Origin: Trueperella bonasi
GTDB lineage: Bacteria > Actinomycetota > Actinomycetes > Actinomycetales > Actinomycetaceae
Length of the DNA stretch: 64,000 nucleotides
NCBI RefSeq assembly: GCF_030811535.1
Contig: NZ_JAUSQX010000001.1
Location: 744,001 to 808,000, forward strand
Reading direction: 5' to 3'
Shown here piece after piece: positions 51,808 through 60,301 of the stretch. The notes under the pieces were generated by a model that was not told the DNA's origin, did not search any database, and saw only the letters and a list, made by a program, of their open reading frames with translations. The position numbers and the translations under genes are program-made. Positions within the stretch are counted from its first letter, which is position 1, and every line of letters starts with the position of its first letter.

Positions 51808-53267
51808 GCGACGCCGAGCGCGTTCGTGATGGGCTCCAACAGGAAGTACACGACGAACAGAGCGGAGGTGAGCCACATGAGGGGGTGCACCTTGCTCGCC
51901 CGGCCGACCACCGTTTGCATGAACACGTAAACGATGAAGCCCACGCCGATGCCCACCGTGATCGAGTAGCCGAATGGCATGAAGATAATAGTGATAAATG
52001 ATGGGATGGCGACGGCGAGATCCTGCCAGTCGATGTCCACGACCTGTTGCATCATCATGAAGCCGACCACGACGAGGGCTGGTGCTGCAGCTTGCGAGGG
52101 GACGAGGGCAAAAAGTGGTGCGAGGAACGTTGAGAGCAAGAAAAGGATGCCGGTAAAGATTGCCGACAGGCCGGTTCGGCCGCCTTCTCCAACGCCGGTC
52201 GCTGATTCGACGAACGAGGTGTTCGACGATACCCCGCCCATGCCACCGGCAATGGCGCCAACCGAGTCGATCATCAGGATCGCTTTCGTGCGCGGTGGGT
52301 TGCCGTCTTCATCGAGCAGATCGCCTTCGGCTGCGACTGCGACCATCGTGCCCATGGTGTCGAAGAAGTCTGCGAGCATCACGGAGAAGGAAAGAACGAC
52401 GACGGCGATGATGCCGAGTTTCTGGAACGGGCCGGTGATGGAGAATTCTCCGAGTGTGGAAAATTCGGGAACATTGACCGGGGAGCCGGTGAGCTTGGGC
52501 TCGGTGAGCCCCCAGCCGCCGACTTTGCCGACTGCTTCGATGATGATGGCCAGGATGGTTGAAGCGATGATCGACCAGAGGATCGCTCCTTGAACTCCGC
52601 GCACCATGAGCGCGATGGCGAGGAAAAGTCCGAAAATAAACACGACGAGCGGCCAGGTAGAGATCGAGCCGTTGACGCCGAAGACGAGCGGTGTGCCCTC
52701 ACCTGCGGAGACGATGCCCGCGTTGACAAGCCCGACGAGCGCGATGAACAGGCCGATTCCAACCGAGATGGCCGTGCGGAGCACCTTCGGTACTGCGCGG
52801 AAGATTGCTTCGCGCAGACCGGTCACAACGAGGAGCAGGATGACGATTCCTTCGATGACGATGATGCCCATGCCGTCTGCCCAAGTCATGCCGGGCAGCT
52901 GGACGATCGTGTAGGCGACGATCGAGTTGAGCCCGAGGCCAGCGGCGAGCGCGAGTGGGAAGTTTGCCACTGCCCCCATCAAGATTGTCATGAGACCGGC
53001 AACGAGTGCCGTGCCGGCAGCAATCGCTGGAATGTTAGGTTCCGCGCCACCGCCCAAGAACTGGCCAGTGCTATCGGGGCCGGAAAGAATGAGGGGGTTG
53101 AGGACGAGGATGTAAACCATCGAGAAGAAGGTTACGAGTCCGCCGCGCAATTCTTGACCGACTGTGGTTCCACGTTCGGTGAGCTGGAATGTGCGGTCGA
53201 ACCAACCTTGTTGGAGCGGTGCTTGATGTTCTTTCTGCGTGGGCGCAGTGCCTTTTGAGTCGTTCAC
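51804..53267 (-). CDS. NCS2 family purine permease (AzgA-like)
   Basis: 487-residue nucleobase transporter with about 12-14 membrane segments. Marks of the AzgA (adenine/guanine/hypoxanthine) branch: RGGLVTFFSMVYILVLNP at the N-terminus, LAAGLGLNSIVAYTIV, ADFFDTMGTMVAVA and [21 protein letters not shown] proton-driven importer for purine salvage. The adjacent 124-bp region to manA shows repeated TCTCACATT(C/G)CGA-like pieces but no clear structure. Confidence 0.93.
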   Translation of the reverse strand: MNDSKGTAPTQKEHQAPLQQGWFDRTFQLTERGTTVGQELRGGLVTFFSMVYILVLNPLILSGPDSTGQFLGGGAEPNIPAIAAGTALVAGLMTILMGAVANFPLALAAGLGLNSIVAYTIVQLPGMTWADGMGIIVIEGIVILLLVVTGLREAIFRAVPKVLRTAISVGIGLFIALVGLVNAGIVSAGEGTPLVFGVNGSISTWPLVVFIFGLFLAIALMVRGVQGAILWSIIASTILAIIIEAVGKVGGWGLTEPKLTGSPVNVPEFSTLGEFSITGPFQKLGIIAVVVLSFSVMLADFFDTMGTMVAVAAEGDLLDEDGNPPRTKAILMIDSVGAIAGGMGGVSSNTSFVESATGVGEGGRTGLSAIFTGILFLLSTFLAPLFALVPSQAAAPALVVVGFMMMQQVVDIDWQDLAVAIPSFITIIFMPFGYSITVGIGVGFIVYVFMQTVVGRASKVHPLMWLTSALFVVYFLLEPITNALGVA

Positions 53268-53391
53268 CCACTAAGTTTCACATTGCGAAGAACTGATCGC
53301 AAGCAAAATCTCACATCGTGGACGCTATCTGACTCACTTTCGTCTCACATTGCGAGAAGGCCCGATCTCGCCGGCCCTTTTGCCGCTGGAT

Positions 53392-54657
53392 CTAGGGCAC
53401 GGAAGCTTGCACGAATCGCCCGATCCCGCGAACTTTGGCAGGCCCGTCGTCAGCGCGCACGAACACCGCCTGGCCGGTATTGACCAAAAGATGCTGCCCC
53501 GATTCGACCCACAGATCGGCAGCGCCGTCTAGGCTCGCGATAATTCGCGGCCCCCCGCCGCTCAAACGGTAGGTGCGGCCGGCATTTCGAAGCTCAATGA
53601 TTGAGAGTTCAAAGTCATCAACTGGAGCATAGAAAGTGGACTGAATTGGCGAGATTCGCTCTGGCGCTATTCGAATGGGCGGAGCAGCAACCGTTTCAAC
53701 AACGGCAAGCAATTCTTTGACGTCGACGAATTTGTTCGTCAACCCGGCACGTAATACGTTGTCGGAGTTCGCCATGATTTCCAGCCCGAACCCGGCAGCG
53801 TACGCGTGAACGGTTCCAGCTGGCGTAAACATCGCCTCTCCCGGTTTCAACGTGACCGGATTGAGTAGTAGCGAGGCAACAATTCCCGGATCGCCCGGGT
53901 AGTGGGCGGCGAGCGTTCCCACCATATCGTCGGCTCGCGGCGAGGGCGAATCTTTCGTCAGCCTTTCGGCGCACGCTTCCACCACCTCGGCAACAGGATC
54001 GGCGCCCGGGCGCGAATCTTCTAACAGTAACGAGGCGAACGCGTTTCGAACGCCGTGCGCATTTGGCTCTTTACGGATATATTCCGCGATCTCCTGCGTC
54101 AGCCGAGCATCCAAGCCCTCCAGTACGCCTAAAATTCGCCGCGGTGTACGAAATCCAACCAAGGCATCGAATTTCGTAATTGCGTAAACGAGTTCGGGCT
54201 TATGATTTTCATCCTTGTAGGAACGATCCCACGCGTCGAGTTCAATACCCTTCGCGTTTTCGCGCTGATAGCCTACGCGAGCCTGTTCAGTGGACGGGTG
54301 AACCTGGAGGGAGAGCGGCTGGGCGGGGGCAATAAGCTTCAATAGAAAAGGTAGCTCGCCACCGTGATGTTTGGCCACCGCCGCGCTCAAGGAGCCCTGA
54401 GGGTCCGCCGCAATATAGTCACGTAAATCAGCACCAGCGCCCGCCCGCGAACGGACGCCTTGGCCCCCGTCGCTCAAGTCTTGGCGAGACAGCGCGCGGG
54501 CGCCGGCTCCAACGTCACAGCGCGCGGGCGCAGCCCGGTGGGCTCCCAGCCACAGTTCTGCAACCGGAAAATCGGCGGGCGGCAAACCGAAGAATCTCGG
54601 GATGAGATCCGGTGATCCCCAGTCGTAATCGCGAACGCGCCCTTGAATGACGTGCAA
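53392..54657 (-). CDS. manA: mannose-6-phosphate isomerase, class I
   Basis: 421-residue zinc enzyme interconverting mannose-6-P and fructose-6-P, feeding GDP-mannose and thereby protein mannosylation (pmt at 14211). Motifs: VRDYDWGSPDLIPRF, ELWLGAHRAAP, LQVHPSTEQA, YKDENHKPELVYA and GTVHAYAAGFGLEIMANSDN. TTG at 54657 starts just after the DUF3027 stop with AAGGA 8 nt upstream; no ATG fits. An insertion of about 25 Gly/Arg/Ala-rich residues (RALSRQDLSDGGQGVRSRAG) follows the GAH motif and looks loop-like. Confidence 0.93.
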   Translation of the reverse strand: MHVIQGRVRDYDWGSPDLIPRFFGLPPADFPVAELWLGAHRAAPARCDVGAGARALSRQDLSDGGQGVRSRAGAGADLRDYIAADPQGSLSAAVAKHHGGELPFLLKLIAPAQPLSLQVHPSTEQARVGYQRENAKGIELDAWDRSYKDENHKPELVYAITKFDALVGFRTPRRILGVLEGLDARLTQEIAEYIRKEPNAHGVRNAFASLLLEDSRPGADPVAEVVEACAERLTKDSPSPRADDMVGTLAAHYPGDPGIVASLLLNPVTLKPGEAMFTPAGTVHAYAAGFGLEIMANSDNVLRAGLTNKFVDVKELLAVVETVAAPPIRIAPERISPIQSTFYAPVDDFELSIIELRNAGRTYRLSGGGPRIIASLDGAADLWVESGQHLLVNTGQAVFVRADDGPAKVRGIGRFVQASVP

Positions 54658-54661
54658 GAAT

Positions 54662-55450
54662 TTATTCCTTGACGAGGTCCAAGCCGGCGTCGTCAAGCAC
54701 GGGATCAGACTGGTCCCAGATCTTGGCGTGCGCTCGCACGTCGGTTTCCGAGTGGGCGCCGCAGCCGTGATCGAGTGAAACCACCCGTGCGTCGAACGCC
54801 GACCATTCGTTTGCACACACTCCGAAGAGTTGGCGTGCTGAACCGCCCATGTGCATAAGATATCCGCAACTGGAGCACGTGGCGCTAGCGGCTCGGGTGG
54901 ACTGGTTGTCCGGCCCGCCCTCGCCTTCGTACCAGCGTTTAAAAGCTCCTGTGCGCCCTCGATCGGACAGGACGCGAGCGCGCCCTAAACCCAATTCGTA
55001 TTCGGCGACGACGTCAGCATCCACACCCGTGGCCTCAAAGCCTTCGATGAGTTGTGAATCTTCTGAGGCCTGCAGGTTGTCGTCATCTGGCTTGTACGGG
55101 AGCCGGTCGGTTCCGCTTACGTCACCCGGGCGCACTCGATCGGCCCAGGGTATCCAGTCAGGGGCGAGCAGCGCATCTGGCCCGGGATGCACAGATATTT
55201 CGTTCACCTTCGCCGTCCGGCCGCGCGGTATGCGAGAGAGAGTAACGGTCCAAAACCAACCGCGATAGCCGGGGAGCAGGCACGTAAAGGCGTGCGTTAC
55301 AACCCGTTCAGCTTCTTGGACGACGCCGGCGTGCTCGCCAATGCTGGAACGGTGTGCAACTTCATCCAACGCGGCGCGGGCCACGTCTACGGCGTTTGCG
55401 AGAGTTTTCTCTTTTGTGATTTTTTGGGTTGGGTTGATTCTATTCGACAT
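54662..55450 (-). CDS. DUF3027 domain protein
   Basis: 262-residue actinobacterial protein of unknown function. N-terminal GYRGWFWTVTLSRIPRGR and an acidic middle (PDDDNLQASEDSQLI), then a Cys/His cluster: TCSSCGYLMHMGG, GVCANEWSAFDARVVSLDHGCGAHSE, likely a zinc site. ATG 55450 overlaps the cold-shock gene stop by 11 bp with GAGG at good spacing, so the two are coupled; this CSD-DUF3027 pair recurs in actinobacteria. Confidence 0.88.
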   Translation of the reverse strand: MSNRINPTQKITKEKTLANAVDVARAALDEVAHRSSIGEHAGVVQEAERVVTHAFTCLLPGYRGWFWTVTLSRIPRGRTAKVNEISVHPGPDALLAPDWIPWADRVRPGDVSGTDRLPYKPDDDNLQASEDSQLIEGFEATGVDADVVAEYELGLGRARVLSDRGRTGAFKRWYEGEGGPDNQSTRAASATCSSCGYLMHMGGSARQLFGVCANEWSAFDARVVSLDHGCGAHSETDVRAHAKIWDQSDPVLDDAGLDLVKE

Positions 55451-55817
55451 CAAAATCCTCGGCCAGAGTTCGCAGGGCTTGAGCAATCCTCGGCCCTCCA
55501 TTGGGGTAGCGCCCCCGGCGAAGCGTTGTGGATGCAGAGTCAAGGATCTTGATCAGGTCCTCAACAATTGGCACCATGTCTTCGGGCGATCGCCGGTTTG
55601 CGGCAGCCAGGGATACTTGTTTCTCAATGGGTGTCACGTGCATGGCGATAGGGCCGCGCCTAGTTTCCCCGACGATGTAATCAACACGAGTACCCGGGCG
55701 CAGGCGCGCGCCAATAGGGACGGAATGGGCCGGAAGATAGACTTCCTGACCGTCGTCGCCGGAAATAAAACCGAAGCCCTTCTTCTCGTCAAAGAACTTC
55801 ACCTTGCCTGTTGGCAC
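55440..55817 (-). CDS. cold-shock domain protein with C-terminal extension
   Basis: 125-residue protein. Residues 1-65 are a CspA-type domain, VPTGKVKFFDEKKGFGFISG with RNP1-like GFGFI and a diverged RNP2 (EVYLPAH instead of DVFVHYS). Residues 66-125 form a helical extension (EDMVPIVEDLIKILDSASTT). The GTG start at 55817 gives the normal domain start; the frame continues upstream to 55988 but that part is not family-like. Nucleic-acid chaperone, coupled to DUF3027. Confidence 0.87.
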   Translation of the reverse strand: MPTGKVKFFDEKKGFGFISGDDGQEVYLPAHSVPIGARLRPGTRVDYIVGETRRGPIAMHVTPIEKQVSLAAANRRSPEDMVPIVEDLIKILDSASTTLRRGRYPNGGPRIAQALRTLAEDFDVE

Positions 55818-56015
55818 GTCGCGCTCTCTTTCATAGCAAATTAAAGTAGGTCCTATCATTATGGCACTTTCTTGCCCGCGGTAAATCCTTCCGCGCTTTC
55901 TCACAGTCACACGCCCGGTTCCACTTCGCCGTTGGCGCAGAATGCATTGTTCGAGCGCTAGTGTTGGTAAGTTGGTGGGGCATGCCACATTCGTGCCCGA
56001 TTTTGGGAGGTTTGG

Positions 56016-57959
56016 TTGAGAAAGTTCCGCTTGGCCGCCGTCGGTTTCTTTGCAATCGGCTCCATCCTCGCGCCATCTTCGGCGCTTGCCGCACCGCCGC
56101 TAGATTTGGACGATAATTTCACTGACACCGCAGATATTGCGGGCAACGACGCCGAAATCGCCTCTGCGTTAGACGAGATTCCGGGTAATGATCTGTGGAT
56201 CATCACGGTTGATAACACCGATGGTTTGGGTGTCGAGCAGTGGGCTCAGCAAACGCATGAGAAGTCTGGCTTGGAAGTGTATGACGGCGTGTTCGTTGTG
56301 GCTGTCGACGATTCCGAAGTTGGTTGGTATGCGCCGGGACCGGAACCTGGGGTTTCGGCGACGACCATAGCGAAGTCGTGGACCGATGAGATCCAGGAGT
56401 TATTCAGCTCTGGAAATTGGGATGAGGGGCTGCTCGGAATCGCCCAGAATGTTGCGGCCGTGGCAGATGGTGGCGATCCAGTTGTTGGCGGGCCAGAACC
56501 TTTCCCGTGGCTCGCAGTTGGCGGTGTCATCATAGTGATCGGCGGCGGTGTTGCAGGAGTTTCGACCGTGCGTAAGCGCCGTGCCGAGGCGCAGCTCGAG
56601 GCAGATTCGAATGCGAAAGTGATAGAAGCTTCCAGCGCTTTGTTGCAGACCGACGACGACGTGCGGGCAGCTACCGCTGAGCTTGAGTTTGCACGGGCCG
56701 AGTTTGGTTTAGAGGCGACTAAAGATTTTCAAAAGACACTCGGAGCGGCACGTGAAGCGACGCAGAAGGCGTTTAACATTCACGGACAGCTTCACGATGC
56801 CGATCCTGAAAGCCCCGAAGAAAAAGTTTCAATGGCGGCTAGGATCAACCAGTTGGTTTCGAGCGCTCAGGCCGCATTGGCGCAGCACACTAAGCAATTT
56901 TCCGAGTTGCGCAATCTGGCGGCTAATGCGGATACCAAGGTTGCTGAGATTGATACGAGGATGGACGAAATCAAGGATCGTTCAGATCTAGGCCGCCGCA
57001 CGCTGGCCAATCTCGAGTTGAATTATCCGGCTACGGCGCTTGAGACTCTTCGCACTTATCCCGAGCAGGTGGCTCACCTACTCACAGCGACTGAAGAATC
57101 GCTCACGGCAGCACGGCAAGAAATCGAAGCCGGCGATCGCAACGGCGCGGTTCCCTACATTCGCATCGCGGAAGGAACGTTAGATCAGGCATCGCAGCTC
57201 AATGAGATGATCCTTGACGCTCCGCGTGTGCTTGAGGCCAAGCGGGAAGGTGTTGCGCGGCAGGTTGCCTCTCTTTCAGCAGATATTTCGGATGCAAACC
57301 GCTTGGCTTCCGATGATCCGACCGTGACGAAACTTCGCGTGCACGCCGAAAATATCGTACGCCGCGCGAATTCGGGCCAGTCCGATCCGTTTCTCATGGC
57401 CGAAGAACTCCACGAAGCCGAGGCAAATATAGACATGGCTCTCGAGCCTTTCCGGCAGGCTGACGAAAACCATAGGAGACTCCAAGCCGATGCCGAGCGG
57501 GCTCGCAGCCTCGCCCATGCGGCGATGAGGGAGGCGGATGCGTCTATTTCTCGCTATCGCGCCTCCACTCGATCAGGCGCTCGGGAGCAATTTGCGCGCG
57601 CGCAAAGTGACTATCAGGCTGCTGGCGTAGCTTCTGATCCGCAAGAAAAGATTCGGCTGTATGATTCCGCTAGGCAGGCTGCTAATCGCACGCGGCAAGC
57701 GGTTTTCAACGACATCGAACAGTCCTATTACGGCCACGGTCCTCACCGCTCGGCGGCCCGAGATTCCTACGCGGGCGCGATGGCAGGTTCGATCGTTGGC
57801 GGTCTTGCCCGCGGCCTGATCATGGGCGCATTGGGTGGCGGGGGTTCGCGTGGCCGATCGAGTGGCTTTAGTGGCGGCAGATCGAGTGGTTTTGGTGGCG
57901 GCCGAGGCCGGAGCAAGGGTGGCGGGAGCCGCCCTACCGGAGGTCGCCGCGGATTTTAG
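56016..57959 (+). CDS. TPM-domain membrane protein with coiled coil and Gly-rich tail
   Basis: 647-residue protein. Signal peptide (1-25), extracytoplasmic TPM domain (about 35-150, VDNTDGLGVEQWAQQTHEKS), a membrane segment (about 168-188), a long alpha-helical, coiled-coil cytoplasmic part (195-575) and a Ser/Gly/Arg-rich C-terminus of YgcG/TPM-type (SGFSGGRSSGFGGGRGRSKG). TTG start with GGGAGG five bases upstream. The next gene, 72 bp on, is pspA; TPM and PspA genes are often neighbours and are thought to work together at the stressed membrane. Confidence 0.88.
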   Translation: MRKFRLAAVGFFAIGSILAPSSALAAPPLDLDDNFTDTADIAGNDAEIASALDEIPGNDLWIITVDNTDGLGVEQWAQQTHEKSGLEVYDGVFVVAVDDSEVGWYAPGPEPGVSATTIAKSWTDEIQELFSSGNWDEGLLGIAQNVAAVADGGDPVVGGPEPFPWLAVGGVIIVIGGGVAGVSTVRKRRAEAQLEADSNAKVIEASSALLQTDDDVRAATAELEFARAEFGLEATKDFQKTLGAAREATQKAFNIHGQLHDADPESPEEKVSMAARINQLVSSAQAALAQHTKQFSELRNLAANADTKVAEIDTRMDEIKDRSDLGRRTLANLELNYPATALETLRTYPEQVAHLLTATEESLTAARQEIEAGDRNGAVPYIRIAEGTLDQASQLNEMILDAPRVLEAKREGVARQVASLSADISDANRLASDDPTVTKLRVHAENIVRRANSGQSDPFLMAEELHEAEANIDMALEPFRQADENHRRLQADAERARSLAHAAMREADASISRYRASTRSGAREQFARAQSDYQAAGVASDPQEKIRLYDSARQAANRTRQAVFNDIEQSYYGHGPHRSAARDSYAGAMAGSIVGGLARGLIMGALGGGGSRGRSSGFSGGRSSGFGGGRGRSKGGGSRPTGGRRGF

Positions 57960-58031
57960 ACGCCTGCCGCCCAGTCGGCGTCGTTTTACCTGTCCAGTTC
58001 CAACAATCAATTAACTAGAAAGGTCATTCTC

Positions 58032-58787
58032 ATGGCAGAAAAGCAGTCCATCCTTGGGCGAATTTCCCAGTTGGCAAAGGCCAATATCCACGCTCTTATT
58101 GATCGCGCGGAAGATCCGCAGAAGATGCTCGATCAGATGGTGCGCGACTACACGAACTCCATCGCCGAGGCCGAAGATGCTGTAGCGGTGACGGTGGGCA
58201 ACCTTCGCCTAGCCGAAGCGGACTACAATGAGGACATTTCCTCGGCCCGCGAATGGGGCCAGAAAGCTCAGGCGGCGGTAAACAAGGCCAAGGAAATGCG
58301 CGAATCGGGCAATGAGGAGGGCGCGGTGAAGTTCGACAATCTTGCCCGGGTCGCTCTTGAGCGCCAAATCCAGTACGAGGGCGAGGCGCGCGCAGCCGAA
58401 CCCATGATTAACTCGCAGCAAGAAGTCGTCGACAAGCTTAAAGACGGCCTCAATGTTATGCGCAGCAAGCTCGATGAGCTCAAGCGCAATCGGGACCAGC
58501 TTGTGGCTCGCCAAAAGTCTGCCGAGGCCCAAAACCGCGTGCAGGACGCCATTGGCTCGATTAACGTTCTCGATCCGACCTCCGAGCTTTCCCGTTTTGA
58601 GGAACGCGTTCGGCGCCAGGAAGCTATTGCTGCTGGCCGCGCCGAAGTCTCGGCCTCATCGCTTGATGACCAGTTTGCCGAGCTGGAAGCCTCACGAGAT
58701 ACGACGGAGATCGAGGCTCGTCTAGCCGCTTTGCAGGCTGGTGAAGAGCCCAAGGCTATCGAGGGCAAAGAGTTCACCTCTTACTAG
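58032..58787 (+). CDS. pspA: PspA/IM30 family membrane-stress protein
   Basis: 251-residue, almost wholly alpha-helical peripheral membrane protein (ESCRT-III-like). N-terminal amphipathic helix ILGRISQLAKANIHALIDRA followed by DPQKMLDQMVRDYTNSI, then a hairpin of long helices. C-terminal region (Glu-rich, DDQFAELEASRDTTEIEARL) fits the actinobacterial type. It would assemble on damaged membranes. Forms a unit with the upstream TPM gene. Confidence 0.93.
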   Translation: MAEKQSILGRISQLAKANIHALIDRAEDPQKMLDQMVRDYTNSIAEAEDAVAVTVGNLRLAEADYNEDISSAREWGQKAQAAVNKAKEMRESGNEEGAVKFDNLARVALERQIQYEGEARAAEPMINSQQEVVDKLKDGLNVMRSKLDELKRNRDQLVARQKSAEAQNRVQDAIGSINVLDPTSELSRFEERVRRQEAIAAGRAEVSASSLDDQFAELEASRDTTEIEARLAALQAGEEPKAIEGKEFTSY

Positions 58788-58888
58788 TCACCTCGGGCTA
58801 AAGATCCACCCCAATCAGGATACGTCTCGAATTGTGAGAAGCATTCTGGTCGGGGCGGATTTTTATCCGAAATAAATACAATACCAAT

Positions 58889-59473
58889 ATGTACTTTCTT
58901 ATCGATGGCGAAAACATCGACGCAACTCTCGGGGTAAATATCCTCAAACGGGCCCCGCATCCGGAAGAGCGGCCCCGCTGGGATCGCGTGCTTAAATACG
59001 ATCCGTGGGCACCTGAACATTTAGAAGCGGATGACCCCTCGCACGACGCGCGCACCGCCAAGGGCCTCTTCTTCCTCAACGCCAAGCAACGCACCGCGAT
59101 GACCTTCGTCCAAGCACTCCTGGCCATCGGTTGGACCCCCATCCTGCTGACCTGTGAAGAACCTAGCGTCAAGATCGTCGACGCCGGTATTCAACGGACA
59201 CTGGCAGCGATCGGCGAATCCCGCCCGGGGGCAGACATCATCATCGCCACTCACGACGTCGACTATCTCCCCCACATCGCTGACCTGCTCGACGCCGGAC
59301 ACCGCGTTGCCATCGTTTGCTTTCGCGAATTCCTTTCAGCACAGATTGCGGAATTGGAAAACCGCGGGCTCTTGATTGTTGACCTTGAATACGATGTGGG
59401 AGCTTTCAATCAGATGTTGAATCGGCTCTACCCGATTGACCTTAAAGATTTCGATCCGATGGACTTCCTCTAG
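58889..59473 (+). CDS. NYN (PIN-like) domain protein
   Basis: 194-residue putative ribonuclease of the NYN/LabA group. N-terminal strand and first acidic residue in YFLIDGENIDATLG, further Asp in ADIIIATHDVDYLPHIADLL (third acidic patch, THDVDY in place of SGDSDF), ending in a short acidic tail (DLKDFDPMDFL). No SD precedes the ATG; TACAAT ends 6 nt upstream, so the message is probably leaderless. Target RNA unknown. Confidence 0.88.
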   Translation: MYFLIDGENIDATLGVNILKRAPHPEERPRWDRVLKYDPWAPEHLEADDPSHDARTAKGLFFLNAKQRTAMTFVQALLAIGWTPILLTCEEPSVKIVDAGIQRTLAAIGESRPGADIIIATHDVDYLPHIADLLDAGHRVAIVCFREFLSAQIAELENRGLLIVDLEYDVGAFNQMLNRLYPIDLKDFDPMDFL

Positions 59474-59523
59474 CAGCTCTTCACACTTTTACCACTACCT
59501 CGGTTCGAGATCCCAGTGGCGTT

Positions 59524-59552
59524 TTGACACTTTTCGCCTATAGGGCAAGATT
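59524..59552 (+). promoter_or_regulatory. promoter of the two-component operon, likely leaderless
   Basis: A perfect -35 TTGACA (59524-59529) and AAGATT (59547-59552) with a 17-bp spacer. The -10 ends 5 nt before the ATG at 59558, and there is no SD, so transcription probably begins at the start codon. Confidence 0.6.
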
Positions 59553-59557
59553 GACTT

Positions 59558-60301
59558 ATGGTCTCACAGCTAGGTAACGATAAGCCCAAAATTTTAGTGG
59601 TTGACGACGAGCCCACGATTCGCGAACTCCTATCGGCGTCGTTGCGCTTTGCCGGTTTCGACGTTGCAACCGCCGAAGATGGCACTGCGGCGATCAATAT
59701 CGAACGTAATTTTCAAGCGGACCTCGTCATACTTGACATCATGCTGCCCGACATGGACGGGTACGAGGTGCTCGAGGAGCTTCGCGAACGCGAACCAGAC
59801 CTACCCGTGCTTTTCCTGACTGCAAAAGACGACGTGCAAGATCGCGTGCGCGGGCTCGAGATCGGCGCGGATGACTACGTAACGAAGCCCTTTTCGCTCG
59901 AGGAAGTTGTAGCTCGAATCCACGCGATTTTACGGCGAACAGCCCCCGAATCAAAGGACTCGGAAATCTTGCGCTACCACGATCTAGAAATGGACGAAGG
60001 CTCCTATGAGGTGCGCAGAGCCGGGCGCGAAGTTGAACTTTCACCCACCGAGTACCAGCTCTTGCGATATCTCCTCATCAATGCCGAACGGGTCGTGTCG
60101 AAAATTCAGATCCTTGAACACGTGTGGGACTACAACTGGGAAGGCGAAGCTTCAATCGTCGAATCCTATATTTCATATTTGCGGCGAAAGATCGACAGCG
60201 CTGAGGCGCTCGGCATGACAGATCCCGAGGAAGCGGCCGCACTCGAGCCGCTCATTCACACCAAGCGCGGGATAGGATACGTGCTCCGGCGAGCAAAATG
60301 A
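59558..60301 (+). CDS. OmpR-family response regulator
   Basis: 247-residue regulator: receiver domain with acidic pair DD (16-17), phospho-acceptor Asp60 in VILDIMLPDMDG, FLTAKDD and Lys in DYVTKPFS; OmpR/PhoB winged helix with VELSPTEYQLLRYLL and SIVESYISYLRRKID. Overlaps the kinase gene in ATGA. Resembles MprA/TcrA-type regulators; the wing has an insertion (SAEALGMTDPEEAAALEP) before LIHTKRGIGYVLR. Targets unknown. Confidence 0.93.
   Translation: MVSQLGNDKPKILVVDDEPTIRELLSASLRFAGFDVATAEDGTAAINIERNFQADLVILDIMLPDMDGYEVLEELREREPDLPVLFLTAKDDVQDRVRGLEIGADDYVTKPFSLEEVVARIHAILRRTAPESKDSEILRYHDLEMDEGSYEVRRAGREVELSPTEYQLLRYLLINAERVVSKIQILEHVWDYNWEGEASIVESYISYLRRKIDSAEALGMTDPEEAAALEPLIHTKRGIGYVLRRAK

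Noticed and set aside
51979-53258. Long plus-strand frames opposite the NCS2 permease.
   Set aside because: Mirror frames of a strongly conserved membrane protein; no SD and no recognisable product.
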